Assembly (NCBI RefSeq): GCF_014280875.1
Contig: NZ_JACLAL010000002.1
Coordinates: 372,001 to 436,000, forward strand
Source of the DNA: Paenirhizobium daejeonense
GTDB taxonomy: Bacteria > Pseudomonadota > Alphaproteobacteria > Rhizobiales > Rhizobiaceae
Direction: 5' to 3'
DNA: 64,000 nt
Positions 10,382 through 18,891 of this stretch are shown piece after piece. How positions within the stretch are numbered: position 1 is the first letter of the stretch; each line of letters begins with the position of its first letter. Position numbers and translations under genes: made by a program. The notes beneath the pieces are model-generated. The model worked only from the letters and a program-made list of their open reading frames with translations. It had not been told where the DNA came from and ran no database searches.

Positions 10382-11584
10382 ATGACTGACGCGCCTTCGA
10401 GGAAACCACCGCTTTCCGGCATCCGGGTGATCGAACTGGCCCGCGTGCTCGCCGGTCCCTGGGCTGGGCAGATGCTGGCGGACATGGGCGCAGATGTCAT
10501 CAAGGTCGAAAACCCCGAAGGCGGCGACGACACCCGCGCCTGGGGACCGCCCTTCGTCGAGGGTGCCGGCGGCGAAAACCTGTCAGCCGCCTACTACCAC
10601 TCGACCAATCGCAACAAGCGCTCCATCGGCGTCGATTTCCGCTCGCCCGAGGGCCAGGAAATCGTCCGGCGGCTGGTCGCCACGGCCGATGTGGTGATCG
10701 AGAATTTCAAGGTCGGCGGCCTGAAGAAATACGGCCTCGACTATGAGAGCCTCAAGGCGATCAATCCGAAACTCGTCTACTGCTCGATTACAGGTTTCGG
10801 CCAGAACGGCCCCTATGCCGAATTTGCCGGCTACGATTACATCGTACAGGGCATGTCCGGCTTCATGTCGATCACCGGCGAACCGGACGGCCAGCCGATG
10901 AAGGCCGGCGTCGCCATCGCCGACATCTTCACCGGCATCTACGCCGTCACTGCGATCCAGTCGGCGCTGATCCACGCCATGAAAACAGGCGAAGGCCAGA
11001 TGGTCGACATGGCACTGCTCGACGTCATGTCCGCGGTGCTTGCCAACCAGAACATGAACTACCTGATCTCCGGAAAATCTCCGGTGCGCCTCGGCAACGC
11101 CCATCCGAACATCAGCCCCTACGAGGTCGTTCCGACAGCGGATGGCCACCTGATCCTTGCGGTCGGCAATGACGGCCAGTTTAAGCGCCTATGCACGATC
11201 CTCGGCATCGGAGAGGTCGCCGACGATGAGCGCTTCGCCACCAACAAGGCACGCGTTGCCCACAAGGCGGACGTGCGGCGCATCGTTTCGACCGAAACGG
11301 CAAAATGGGCAAAGCGCGACCTGCTGACGGCCTGCGAAAGCAACGCCGTGCCCGCCGGCCCGATCAACTCCATTGCCGAGATGTTCGACGACCCGCAGGT
11401 CAAGGCGCGCGGCCTGAAGATCGACCTGACCGATGCCGATGGCAACACCATCCCAGGCGTTCGAACCCCGATCGTGCTTTCCGAAACGCCCCTGCGTTAC
11501 GAACGGCCCAGCCCGCAGGTTGGCGAGCATCGGGATGAAATCCTTGCCGAACTGGAAGAGATCGAGAGAAAGGCAGCCCAATGA
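10382..11584 (+). CDS. CaiB/BaiF family III CoA-transferase
   Basis: The 400-residue enzyme belongs to the class III CoA-transferases, which move CoA between carboxylates through an aspartyl-CoA intermediate. It shows GIRVIELARVLAGPWAGQMLADMGADVIKVE at the N-terminus, WGPPF and RNKRSIGVDF. The region GVAIADIFTGIYA holds the aspartate that aligns with the catalytic Asp of formyl-CoA transferase. ATG 10382 has AGGA 7 bases upstream; ATG 10367 overlaps the previous stop and is possible. Its TGA overlaps the ATG of the next gene (ATGA at 11581), so a transferase and a ThDP enzyme are made together. The pairing recalls oxalate catabolism, but the partner is not an obvious oxalyl-CoA decarboxylase, so the acid is unknown. 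Confidence 0.9.
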   Translation: MTDAPSRKPPLSGIRVIELARVLAGPWAGQMLADMGADVIKVENPEGGDDTRAWGPPFVEGAGGENLSAAYYHSTNRNKRSIGVDFRSPEGQEIVRRLVATADVVIENFKVGGLKKYGLDYESLKAINPKLVYCSITGFGQNGPYAEFAGYDYIVQGMSGFMSITGEPDGQPMKAGVAIADIFTGIYAVTAIQSALIHAMKTGEGQMVDMALLDVMSAVLANQNMNYLISGKSPVRLGNAHPNISPYEVVPTADGHLILAVGNDGQFKRLCTILGIGEVADDERFATNKARVAHKADVRRIVSTETAKWAKRDLLTACESNAVPAGPINSIAEMFDDPQVKARGLKIDLTDADGNTIPGVRTPIVLSETPLRYERPSPQVGEHRDEILAELEEIERKAAQ

Positions 11585-13233
11585 AAAAGACCGGTGGTCA
11601 ACTGATCGTCGATGCGCTCAAGGCAAACGGCGTGAAGCGCGTTTCCTGCGTGCCGGGCGAAAGCTATCTCGCAGTGCTCGACGCGCTCTATGAAAGCGGC
11701 ATCGAAACCATCGTCTGCCGGCAGGAAGGCGGCGCCGCGATGATGGCCGACACCTGGGGCCGGCTGACCGGCGAGCCCGGCATCTGCATGGTGACGCGCG
11801 GACCGGGCGCGACCAACGCCTCCGCTGGCCTGCATGTCGCGAAGCAGGACTCGATCCCGATGATCCTGTTCATCGGCCAGGTGCAGCGTGACGCCCGCGA
11901 GCGAGAGGCCTTCCAGGAGGTCGAATATCGACGTGCCTTTACCGAATTCGCCAAATGGGTCGGCGAGATCGACGACGCCCGCCGCATTCCGGAATTCGTC
12001 ACCCGCGCCTTTGCCATCGCCACCTCTGGCCGCCCAGGCCCGGTCGTGTTGACGCTGCCGGAGGACATGCTGGTCGATGAGGTCGATGCACCCGAGGCAA
12101 AGCCCTACATGCCGGTCGAAGCCCATCCCGGCCCTGCCCAGATCGAGGCTTTCAGCGCGCTGCTGGCAAAGGCAAAACGCCCGATGCTGATCCTTGGCGG
12201 CACTCGCTGGGACGACGAATCCGTCGCCGGCATCCGCGCCTTCGCCGAACGCTTCAGCCTGCCGGTCGGCTGCTCCTTCCGTCGCCAGATGCTGTTCGAT
12301 CACCTGCATGAAAGCTATGCCGGCGATGTCGGCATCGGCATCAACCCGACGCTCGCGAAGGAGATCAAGGAGTCAGACCTCGTCATCCTGCTCGGCGGAC
12401 GCTTCTCCGAAATGCCATCGTCGAGCTACACCCTCATCGGCATTCCCTACCCCTCCCAGACGCTGGTGCATGTCCATCCCGACCCGTCCGAACTCGGCCG
12501 CGTCTACCGCGCCGATCTCGCAATCTGCGCAACGCCGAGGGATTTCGTCGGAGCGCTCGGCAAGCTCTCCCCCGCCGTCGAACCGGAATGGGCCACCCGC
12601 ACCGCCGCCATGCATGCCGGATACCTGGCATGGTCCACCCCGCCGAAGACGGGTCCGGGCAAGCTGCACATGGGTCCGATCATGGAATGGATCGAGGCCA
12701 ACACGCCGAAAGACGCGATCTTCACCAACGGCGCCGGCAACTACGCCACATGGCTGCATCGCTTCCACCGGTTCCAGGCCTTCAATACACAGGCCGCCCC
12801 CGCCTCGGGATCGATGGGCTACGGCCTGCCCGCCGCCGTTGCCGCCAAGCAACTCTTTCCGAAGCGCGAAGTCATCTGCTTTGCCGGCGACGGCTGCTTC
12901 ATGATGCATGGACAGGAATTCGCGACCGCCATCCGCTATAATCTGCCGATCATCGTGCTTCTGGTGAACAACGGTATCTACGGCACCATTCGCATGCATC
13001 AGGAACGGGAGTATCCCGGCCGCGTCAGCGCCACCGATCTGACCAATCCTGATTTTGCCGCCCTTGCCCGCGCCTATGGCGGCTACGGCGAGACGGTCGA
13101 GGACACGGAACAGTTCGCAGCCGCCTTCGAACGCGCCCGCGCCTCCGGCAAGCCTGCAATCCTCGACATCAAGCTCGATCCGGAAGCGATCACCCCGACG
13201 AGAACGTTGACCCAGATCCGCGAGAAGGCCTGA
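11581..13233 (+). CDS. Thiamine-diphosphate enzyme, acetolactate-synthase-like
   Basis: The 550-residue protein has the three-domain plan of POX/AHAS-type enzymes. The N-terminal pyrimidine domain carries the catalytic Glu (IVCRQEGGAAMMAD, about residue 49) and RGPGATNASAGLHVA. The middle domain follows, and the C-terminal ThDP/Mg motif GDGCFMMHGQEFATA...LLVNN lies at about residues 436-464. It probably decarboxylates or condenses a 2-oxo acid. No small regulatory subunit lies nearby, so biosynthetic acetolactate synthase is unlikely. Translation is coupled to the CaiB-type gene by a 4-base ATGA overlap. The joint substrate could be a 2-oxoacyl or 2-hydroxyacyl-CoA; this is inference. Confidence 0.85.
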   Translation: MKKTGGQLIVDALKANGVKRVSCVPGESYLAVLDALYESGIETIVCRQEGGAAMMADTWGRLTGEPGICMVTRGPGATNASAGLHVAKQDSIPMILFIGQVQRDAREREAFQEVEYRRAFTEFAKWVGEIDDARRIPEFVTRAFAIATSGRPGPVVLTLPEDMLVDEVDAPEAKPYMPVEAHPGPAQIEAFSALLAKAKRPMLILGGTRWDDESVAGIRAFAERFSLPVGCSFRRQMLFDHLHESYAGDVGIGINPTLAKEIKESDLVILLGGRFSEMPSSSYTLIGIPYPSQTLVHVHPDPSELGRVYRADLAICATPRDFVGALGKLSPAVEPEWATRTAAMHAGYLAWSTPPKTGPGKLHMGPIMEWIEANTPKDAIFTNGAGNYATWLHRFHRFQAFNTQAAPASGSMGYGLPAAVAAKQLFPKREVICFAGDGCFMMHGQEFATAIRYNLPIIVLLVNNGIYGTIRMHQEREYPGRVSATDLTNPDFAALARAYGGYGETVEDTEQFAAAFERARASGKPAILDIKLDPEAITPTRTLTQIREKA

Positions 13234-13236
13234 TTT

Positions 13237-14136
13237 TCAGACCTTCCGCGTCATCTCTCTGGCGACATCGATGAAGGCGCGCACGGGCGGAGGCAGATGC
13301 CTGCGCCCGGAGAAATACATGCAAAGCCCCGGAAACGGTGGCGTACAGTCATCCAGCACGGCCTCCAGCAACCCGGCCGATAGCGCAGCGGCGGCCTGCC
13401 TCTGGGTCATATAAGCGAGGCCGACACCGGCGATGGCCGCCTCGAGCATGAGATCCATGTCCTGCAGCGTCATCGGTCCCTCGACCTCGATCCGGCTCTC
13501 CTGCCCGTGACGCTCGAATTCCCACCGATAGATGGCCCCGCTTGGCAGACGTAATCTCAGACAGGGATATCTGGCTAGATCGGTAGGCACCGAAGGTCGG
13601 CCGTAGCGCTCGAAATAGCCAGGCGCACCGAGAACGAGAAAACGCTCCTGCCCGGTCAGCGCAATGGCAATCATGTCCTGCGGCACGTCCTCATGCAGAC
13701 GCACGCCGATATCGAAGCCCTTCTCGACAATGTCCACGAGACGGCCCTCACTCGCGACATCGACGTGAACCTCGGGATAGCGACGCTGGAATTCCACAAG
13801 AATGGGCATCAACAACCCCGTCATTCCGCCCGGTGAAGTGTTGATTTTCAATCGCCCGCGCGGACTGGCCGCCGCCGCGGTGGCTCCCTCCATCGCACCA
13901 GCGATATCCTTTAGCGCCGGAGAGATCTTTTCCAGAAACCGCTCTCCGGCCTCGGTCAACGACACACTGCGCGTCGTGCGGTTGAACAATCGCACCCCGA
14001 GGCGGTTTTCCAGCGCCGAAATAGCGTGACTGACGGCAGAGGCGGACATGCCGAGGTCGCGGGCCGCCGCCCGGAAATTACGGGTCTCGGCGACGACGGC
14101 CACGGCATTCAGTTCGATCAGCCCCGCCTTCTTCAT
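13237..14136 (-). CDS. LysR-family transcriptional regulator
   Basis: The 299-residue regulator has a winged helix-turn-helix at residues about 5-65 (NFRAAARDLGMSASAVSHAISALENRLGVRLFNRTTRSVSLTEAG) and a LysR-type periplasmic-binding-like effector domain after about residue 90. It converges with the ThDP enzyme (3 bases apart) and is divergent from the SDR gene at 14240, with about 100 bases between. The usual logic of LysR regulators makes the SDR its target. Proteins of this subgroup are often reported next to quinone or aldehyde reductases and SDRs. The effector is unknown. Confidence 0.92.
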   Translation of the reverse strand: MKKAGLIELNAVAVVAETRNFRAAARDLGMSASAVSHAISALENRLGVRLFNRTTRSVSLTEAGERFLEKISPALKDIAGAMEGATAAAASPRGRLKINTSPGGMTGLLMPILVEFQRRYPEVHVDVASEGRLVDIVEKGFDIGVRLHEDVPQDMIAIALTGQERFLVLGAPGYFERYGRPSVPTDLARYPCLRLRLPSGAIYRWEFERHGQESRIEVEGPMTLQDMDLMLEAAIAGVGLAYMTQRQAAAALSAGLLEAVLDDCTPPFPGLCMYFSGRRHLPPPVRAFIDVAREMTRKV

Positions 14137-14166
14137 TGTTCGACTTCACTCATCATGCTGTCCGTA

Positions 14167-14182
14167 ATTATCGCTATTATCG
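14167..14182. promoter_or_regulatory. Direct repeat in LysR/SDR divergent promoter region
   Basis: ATTATCG occurs twice, 9 bases apart (14167-14173 and 14176-14182), in the short region between the divergent LysR and SDR genes. It sits where a LysR regulator would bind, about 60-70 bases upstream of the SDR start. The repeat is seen; regulator binding is inferred. Confidence 0.35.
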
Positions 14183-14239
14183 AAGCATATCCGGAAATCT
14201 ATCTCTTGCGCATCCCCAAACGCCAAAGGAGTTGGAACC

Positions 14240-15064
14240 ATGACAAAGACCGTCCTCATCACCGGAGCATCGTCCGGGATCGGCAAGGCGAGCGCAAAAC
14301 TCTTCAGTTCTCAGGGATTCAATGTCGTCGCCACGATGCGGGACATATCCGCCGGCGGGGATTTCAGAGAACTGTCAAACGTGCTGGTGACACGCCTCGA
14401 CCTTGAAGATCCGGCCAGTATACAGGCAGCAATTGAGGAAGGGATCGAACGCTTCGGCAAGATTGACATTCTGGTGAACAACGCCGGCTACGGTCTCTAC
14501 GGTGTCTTCGAGGCCATCCCGCGGGAGAAACTGCAGCATCAGTTCGACGTGAATGTCTTCGGCGTGATGGACACCATCCGCGCCATCCTTCCACATTTTC
14601 GCGAGAACCGCAGCGGCACCATCGTCAATCTCAGTTCCGGCGCAGGACACTTCACCCTGCCGATGATCTCGGCCTATTGCGCAAGCAAGTTCGCGCTGGA
14701 AGGTTTCACAGAGGCCTTGTCCTATGAACTGCTGGCGCTCAGCATCGGCGTCAAGCTGGTCATTCCGCATGGCGGGGTGGCGGAAACCTCGTTCCAGCAA
14801 AGATCGGCCGCCGATTTCGCTCGGGACGGCACGCCGGCCGAATATGAGGCCTTTCTCGAAAGAAGCGTCGCCACCTTCGCTCGTCTCGGCGGGGCCGTGG
14901 GCATGACCTCCTCCGATGTCGCAAAGGTCGTATTCGAGGCGGCAACCGACGGAAAACCGCAGCTGCGCTACTTTGTCGGCGATGCTCAAAGCGGTTGGCT
15001 GAAAGCCCGTAAGGACCTCGAAGAAAACGACTACATCGCCTTCATGCGCCAAAAATTTGCCTGA
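14240..15064 (+). CDS. Short-chain dehydrogenase/reductase
   Basis: The 274-residue classical SDR is cytosolic and NAD(P)-dependent. The cofactor motif TGASSGIGKA is at about residues 8-17 and NNAG near 88. The catalytic Ser lies in NLSSGAGH, and the Tyr/Lys pair in AYCASKFALEGF. The PHGGVAETSF segment after the active site fits the substrate-binding loop. ATG 14240 has AAAGGAG nine bases upstream. It is the likely target of the divergent LysR regulator and ends at a strong terminator. The substrate is unknown. Confidence 0.9.
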   Translation: MTKTVLITGASSGIGKASAKLFSSQGFNVVATMRDISAGGDFRELSNVLVTRLDLEDPASIQAAIEEGIERFGKIDILVNNAGYGLYGVFEAIPREKLQHQFDVNVFGVMDTIRAILPHFRENRSGTIVNLSSGAGHFTLPMISAYCASKFALEGFTEALSYELLALSIGVKLVIPHGGVAETSFQQRSAADFARDGTPAEYEAFLERSVATFARLGGAVGMTSSDVAKVVFEAATDGKPQLRYFVGDAQSGWLKARKDLEENDYIAFMRQKFA

Positions 15065-15077
15065 CCGGCAGAACGAG

Positions 15078-15112
15078 AAAGGCCGACGCATCAAAAGGAT
15101 GCGCCGGCCTTT
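15078..15112. terminator. Bidirectional terminator between SDR and RidA genes
   Basis: AAAGGCCGACGCATC (15078-15092) pairs with GATGCG-C-CGGCCTTT (15098-15112) with a single mismatch. Flanking A and T runs belong to the stem ends, so either strand can use it. It lies between two converging genes. Confidence 0.75.
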
Positions 15113-15131
15113 CGAATCAAACCCTCAAGGA

Positions 15132-15473
15132 TCAGAGAGCCGCGACGACGACGAACTCGACCTTGTAGTCCGGGGTCGCGAGAGCGGCCTGGCTGGTGGC
15201 GCGAGCCGGCGGGTTCTTCGGGTCGATCCATGCTTCCCATACGGCGTTCATTTCGCCGAAGGTCGACATGTCCGAGAGGTAGATGATCGTCTGCAGGATC
15301 TTGGACTTGTCGGAACCGGCAGCGGCAAGCAGGCGATCGACTTCAGCGAGAGCCGACTTCGACTGATCGGTCACCGACACGCCGTCGCCAACCTGGCCAG
15401 CCAGATAAACGGTGTTGCCGTGAACGACTGCGCCGCTCATGCGGGCGCCCGGCTCGATACGCTTGATGGTCAT
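15132..15473 (-). CDS. RidA/YjgF-family protein
   Basis: The 113-residue trimeric Rid-family protein includes members that hydrolyse reactive 2-aminoacrylate and related imines. The sequence has the family core (SGAVVHGNTVYLAGQVG, SKILQTIIYLSDM). The Arg in PPARAT matches the substrate-carboxylate arginine, and the Glu in YKVEFVVVAAL occupies the usual second position. This suggests an active deaminase rather than a degenerate Rid. ATG 15473 has AGGAG eight bases upstream. It lies 60 bases downstream of a small phosphatase-like gene on the same strand and probably forms an operon with it. Confidence 0.9.
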   Translation of the reverse strand: MTIKRIEPGARMSGAVVHGNTVYLAGQVGDGVSVTDQSKSALAEVDRLLAAAGSDKSKILQTIIYLSDMSTFGEMNAVWEAWIDPKNPPARATSQAALATPDYKVEFVVVAAL

Positions 15474-15533
15474 GGGAAATACTCCTGTTGCTGTAAAGGG
15501 AAATCGACCGGCCTGAACGGCCGGAAGGTCAGC

Positions 15534-15878
15534 TCAGCCGCGAAGCTGCAGCGTCTTCTGATAGGTGTTGGTGGAACGCGCACCGGAACGGCAATAGCCG
15601 AGCATCGGACGGTCGAAATCGTCGAGCGCGTCCATCATGCCGCTGATGGCTTCCTCGGTCACGCCCATCGGGCCGACCGGCACATGCTTGATCTTGATAC
15701 CGAGTTCCTCGGCCCGGGCAGCGATGTCGGCGAAAGCCGGCTGGCCCGGCTCCTCGCCATCGGGCCGATGGCAAACGATCGACTTGAAACCCTGCGCCTT
15801 GATCTCGTCGAGATCGTCGACCGTGATCTGGCCGGAGACGGAATACTCTTCGTTGATCTGCCTGATATCCATCGTCAT
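15534..15878 (-). CDS. TIGR01244-type small phosphatase/sulfurtransferase-like protein
   Basis: The 114-residue protein has the beta-lactamase-hydrolase-like phosphatase fold. It contains the signature GYCRSGARS, that is C-x5-R (cysteine near residue 93), as in dual-specificity phosphatases. An upstream KSIVCHRPDGEEPGQP loop and the HVPVGPMGVTEE segment are typical of the family. Three ATGs are clustered (15881, 15878, 15872) after GAGGAG; 15878 or 15872 give usable spacing, and the first is too close. It probably sits in a two-gene transcript with the RidA gene. Relatives are fused to sulfide-related hydrolases, but no such domain is present here, so the substrate is open. Confidence 0.82.
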   Translation of the reverse strand: MTMDIRQINEEYSVSGQITVDDLDEIKAQGFKSIVCHRPDGEEPGQPAFADIAARAEELGIKIKHVPVGPMGVTEEAISGMMDALDDFDRPMLGYCRSGARSTNTYQKTLQLRG

Positions 15879-15955
15879 CATGCTCCTCGAATGAATGTGG
15901 CAAACACTTAAGGTGCCATGTCGGAGGCGTCAATCAAAGTTGTGCCTAAGCCGGT

Positions 15956-16786
15956 TCAAACAAACGAGAAAGTCAGGGCGTATTTGCGGCTCTCGCCCGG
16001 AGCAAGTTCGACGAGTTCCCCGCGTTTCGCAAGTTCGGCACGCGGCTCCCAGCGATGGGAAACCGGTTCGATGCCCAGCACATGGGCAGGAGCGGCCTGA
16101 TTGCGCCAGATCTGCAGGAAAGGCAGGCCATCGGTGCGGAAACGGACCCGAAGCGTCTTGCCGCCGATTGCCGCGATGGGGCCGAGCCGAACTTCCGCCC
16201 AGTCTTCATCGCCGGCAGGCACGCAGAACACGCCGCCGTCGCCCTCGCCGAATGCCCAGGGAAAACCACCGTTTTCCATCATGGCGCCTTCCAGACGCAC
16301 ACCATCATCGAAAAGCCGGGCGCCGATATTCATGTGATACATCAGCATGGCCGGAAACGGCTGCGTGCCTGTATTGGTGACCCGGTCGGAAAGCTGTACC
16401 TCGCCGGTTGCCGCATCGATCCGCCAATGGCGCTCCAGCCGGGCGCTTCCGCCATCGGCCAGCCTTGCATCGATAACCGCGTGGGCCTCGGCATCCCCTC
16501 CTTCAAGGGAGAGCGAAACGACCTCGGCCGGATGAGACGAAAACGAGCCATGCAGCGGAAAGCGAACGCCGTCCTGACCGGAAATCGGCTCCGGATGGCG
16601 GATGTGGTCGGGACCGCAGGTGAAGAGAAAGCCTTCGAGCGAGTGATCGATGCGCGGATCACCGTCATCGGGAATAGCCCGGCCGGGGGCCAGATTGACC
16701 CCATCGACCACGCAAGCGCCGATATCGAACACCGATCCCTCGTCCAGAGAAAGCTTCGGTCCCTTGCCGTTACTAAATTCGATCAC
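15956..16786 (-). CDS. DUF4432 aldose-epimerase-like protein
   Basis: The 276-residue protein has a galactose-mutarotase-like beta-sandwich, recognisable by the N-terminal LSLDEGSVFDIGA strand and the carbohydrate-site pattern (GFLFTCGPDHIR, FPLHGSFS). Later segments are MLMYHMNIG and a C-terminal LQIWRN...LGIEPVSHRWEPRAE. It probably interconverts or binds sugar anomers in the cytosol. It starts with GTG at 16786, overlapping the TGA of the MarR regulator gene by four bases (GTGA), so translation is coupled. The regulator may therefore respond to the sugar this protein handles. The enzymatic activity has not been fixed for the family. Confidence 0.8.
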   Translation of the reverse strand: MIEFSNGKGPKLSLDEGSVFDIGACVVDGVNLAPGRAIPDDGDPRIDHSLEGFLFTCGPDHIRHPEPISGQDGVRFPLHGSFSSHPAEVVSLSLEGGDAEAHAVIDARLADGGSARLERHWRIDAATGEVQLSDRVTNTGTQPFPAMLMYHMNIGARLFDDGVRLEGAMMENGGFPWAFGEGDGGVFCVPAGDEDWAEVRLGPIAAIGGKTLRVRFRTDGLPFLQIWRNQAAPAHVLGIEPVSHRWEPRAELAKRGELVELAPGESRKYALTFSFV

Positions 16787-17265
16787 TGCCCGCCATCCTC
16801 GTCAGCCGGCGATGGCATGCGCAAATGTCCTGTCGCCATCGCATCCTCGATACCGGACAAGCCGTCATCGAGCGCTTTGAGGTACGGCAAATCCACTGCC
16901 CCTTCAAGCCAGTGCTGATAGTCGGCGGCACAGCGCTTCAGCTCGGTGTAGGCCGCCTGCCCGCTGTCCGTCAGGGACAGGATCTCGAAACGTCGGTCCA
17001 CCGTATCCCGCTGCCGGCCAAGCCAGCGGCGGTCCTCCAGCGCCTTCACGGCGCGGCTGACCTTGGTCTTCGTCAGGCCGGCATGCCCAGAAATCGCCTT
17101 AGCAGTTCCGTGCAACCCTTCGCCCAGCGACCACAGCACCTGCCACTCCGTCCAGGAAACCTCCCCGCCGACATCGCACTGCCGCATGAAATGGCCGCTA
17201 AGCCTTTCCGCCGCACGATTTAACCGATAAGGCAAAAAGCTCTCGATATTGAAATGATTTCGCAT
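16783..17265 (-). CDS. MarR-family transcriptional regulator
   Basis: The 160-residue MarR-type dimer has a winged helix (SWTEWQVLWSLGEG, GLTKTKVSRAVKALEDRRWLGRQRDTVDRRFEILSLTDSG) flanked by dimerisation helices. I chose ATG 17265 (MRNHFNIESF); the frame continues upstream to 17337 without family similarity. The G-run (GGGGGGACG) just upstream can serve as ribosome site. It is the first gene of a coupled pair with the DUF4432 protein and lies divergent from the L,D-transpeptidase gene, with about 170 bases between. Its target and ligand are unknown. Confidence 0.9.
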   Translation of the reverse strand: MRNHFNIESFLPYRLNRAAERLSGHFMRQCDVGGEVSWTEWQVLWSLGEGLHGTAKAISGHAGLTKTKVSRAVKALEDRRWLGRQRDTVDRRFEILSLTDSGQAAYTELKRCAADYQHWLEGAVDLPYLKALDDGLSGIEDAMATGHLRMPSPADEDGGQ

Positions 17266-17434
17266 CGTCCCCCCGCGACGAGATAAAAAACAGCCGGCTG
17301 TCCGATCCTCACTCCCGACAAAACCGACTCTCCTCAAAAATGGATTTTAAGCCATTCTTCACCATGAATTCACCTTTTCCACATTAGTGTCAAATTTATC
17401 GCGTTTTTCCCATTGGAAACAAGGAAATCGAATC

Positions 17435-18781
17435 GTGAGCGATATGAAGAAAGCCGGCCTGTTACTTGCGTCTGTGGCGTTGATACCGGTCCTCCTGTCC
17501 GCGCCCGCCTACGCGCGCGACCCTTACGGCTATCGCCCGAGCTCGACCATCCTCGTCACGCCGGAAGGCGACATCCTCGGCTACACGCCAGAACAGAACG
17601 AAGTCGTGATCAGCCGCGACCGCATGGGCCGTCGCGTTCTCTTCGATCACTATGGCAACCTGATCGCCACGGAAGTTCCGGCGGAAAGCTATTTTCCGCG
17701 CGGCGCGCAACAGCGCGATTACCCCGAGACCGCTTACGACAATTACCCGCCGCAGCCGCGCGGATGGAACGACGATCAGGTGGTCACCGGCACCATCCCC
17801 GACGCCAACGCCATCGATCGTCAACCGCTCGATGAGCCGGCCCAGGACATGCCCTATGGCGGCCCGGACATGGCGCCGCCGACCGAGCAGGCAACGCCCC
17901 GCACAGTCACCCCAGAGATCCCGGTAAAGAGCAACCTCTCGCAGCTTGAGATAACCGCTCTTCAGACTTTCCTCGACCGCGAGGGCATTTCGCCCGGCGT
18001 CATCGACGGCAAGATGGGCCAGAACGTCAACAAGGCGCTTGTGGCTTACCAGCAGATGACCGGCGAGACGCTCGACCCGAACAATGCCGAGGATATTCTG
18101 GAGCGACTGCGACTGTCAGGCGGACTGGCGATCACCTCCTACACGATCACGCCAGGCGACGCCGCCGGCCCCTATGTCGCCTCGATTCCCGAAGACTACA
18201 GCCACAAGGCCCAGTTACCGGCGCTGTCCTTCACCTCCACCACCGAAATGCTGGCGGAGAAGTTCCACATGGACGAGGCCTACCTCAAGGCACTCAATCC
18301 GGGCGTCGACTTCACCATTCCGGGCACGATCATCAAGGTCGTCGAACCTGGCAAATTGAAGCAGGGAGAGGTGGCAAAGATCGTCGCAGACAAGGGCCTG
18401 AAGCAGGTATTCGCCTACGCCGCCGACGGCTCGCTGATTGCCGCCTATCCGGCAAGCATCGGATCGGCCGACACGCCCTCGCCCTCCGGCACCGTGACGG
18501 TGGAACGTATCGCCTTCAACCCGGGCTACACCTACAACCCGAAGATCAATTTTCAGCAGGGTGCGAATGACAAGGTTCTCGCAATTCCACCCGGTCCGAA
18601 CGGCCCCGTTGGCACAGTATGGATGGCGCTGTCGCGCCCGACTTACGGTATTCATGGCACCCCAGAACCGTCCAAAATAGGCCGCACCCAGAGTCACGGC
18701 TGCATCCGCCTCACCAACTGGGACGCAACCGAACTCGCCAAAATGACCAAGCCGGGCGTCACGGTCGAATTCATCGACTGA
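17435..18781 (+). CDS. L,D-transpeptidase (YkuD) with peptidoglycan-binding domain
   Basis: The exported 448-residue murein enzyme forms 3-3 cross-links or attaches proteins to peptidoglycan. It has a signal peptide (KKAGLLLASVALIPVLLSAPAYA) and a proline-rich, low-complexity region to about residue 170. A PG_binding_1 helix set (LQTFLDREGISPGVIDGKMGQNVNKAL) follows, then a LysM-like segment and a YkuD domain. The catalytic motif HGTPEPSKIG...SHGCIRLTN holds the active cysteine. GTG 17435 is 9 bases from AAGGA; the ATG at 17444 is the alternative. Rhizobiaceae rely heavily on L,D-transpeptidases for polar growth (family knowledge). Monocistronic, with a terminator at 18827. Confidence 0.92.
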   Translation: MSDMKKAGLLLASVALIPVLLSAPAYARDPYGYRPSSTILVTPEGDILGYTPEQNEVVISRDRMGRRVLFDHYGNLIATEVPAESYFPRGAQQRDYPETAYDNYPPQPRGWNDDQVVTGTIPDANAIDRQPLDEPAQDMPYGGPDMAPPTEQATPRTVTPEIPVKSNLSQLEITALQTFLDREGISPGVIDGKMGQNVNKALVAYQQMTGETLDPNNAEDILERLRLSGGLAITSYTITPGDAAGPYVASIPEDYSHKAQLPALSFTSTTEMLAEKFHMDEAYLKALNPGVDFTIPGTIIKVVEPGKLKQGEVAKIVADKGLKQVFAYAADGSLIAAYPASIGSADTPSPSGTVTVERIAFNPGYTYNPKINFQQGANDKVLAIPPGPNGPVGTVWMALSRPTYGIHGTPEPSKIGRTQSHGCIRLTNWDATELAKMTKPGVTVEFID

Positions 18782-18826
18782 AATGGTCTGACCAAACCAC
18801 CCGGATAGAAAAACTCGACATGAAGA

Positions 18827-18860
18827 AAGAGCCGCGGGATATCAATCCGGCGGCTCTTTT
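18827..18860 (+). terminator. Rho-independent terminator after L,D-transpeptidase
   Basis: AAGAGCCGCGGGAT (18827-18840) pairs with ATCCGGCGGCTCTT (18845-18858) apart from one mismatch, and T continues to 18860. The gene ends at 18781, and the convergent parA-like gene ends at 18892. Confidence 0.75.
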
Positions 18861-18891
18861 CATTGTCGCTGCTTGGGAGGAGCGAGGTATT

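Noticed and set aside
10382-13233. Oxalate degradation operon (Frc plus oxalyl-CoA decarboxylase)
   Set aside because: The CoA-transferase family fits, but the ThDP enzyme reads as an acetolactate-synthase relative rather than oxalyl-CoA decarboxylase, so the name is not supported.
14026-14406. A 126-codon plus-strand frame spanning the LysR/SDR promoter gap
   Set aside because: It overlaps the ends of two well-supported genes and covers the regulatory region; the translation has no family pattern.
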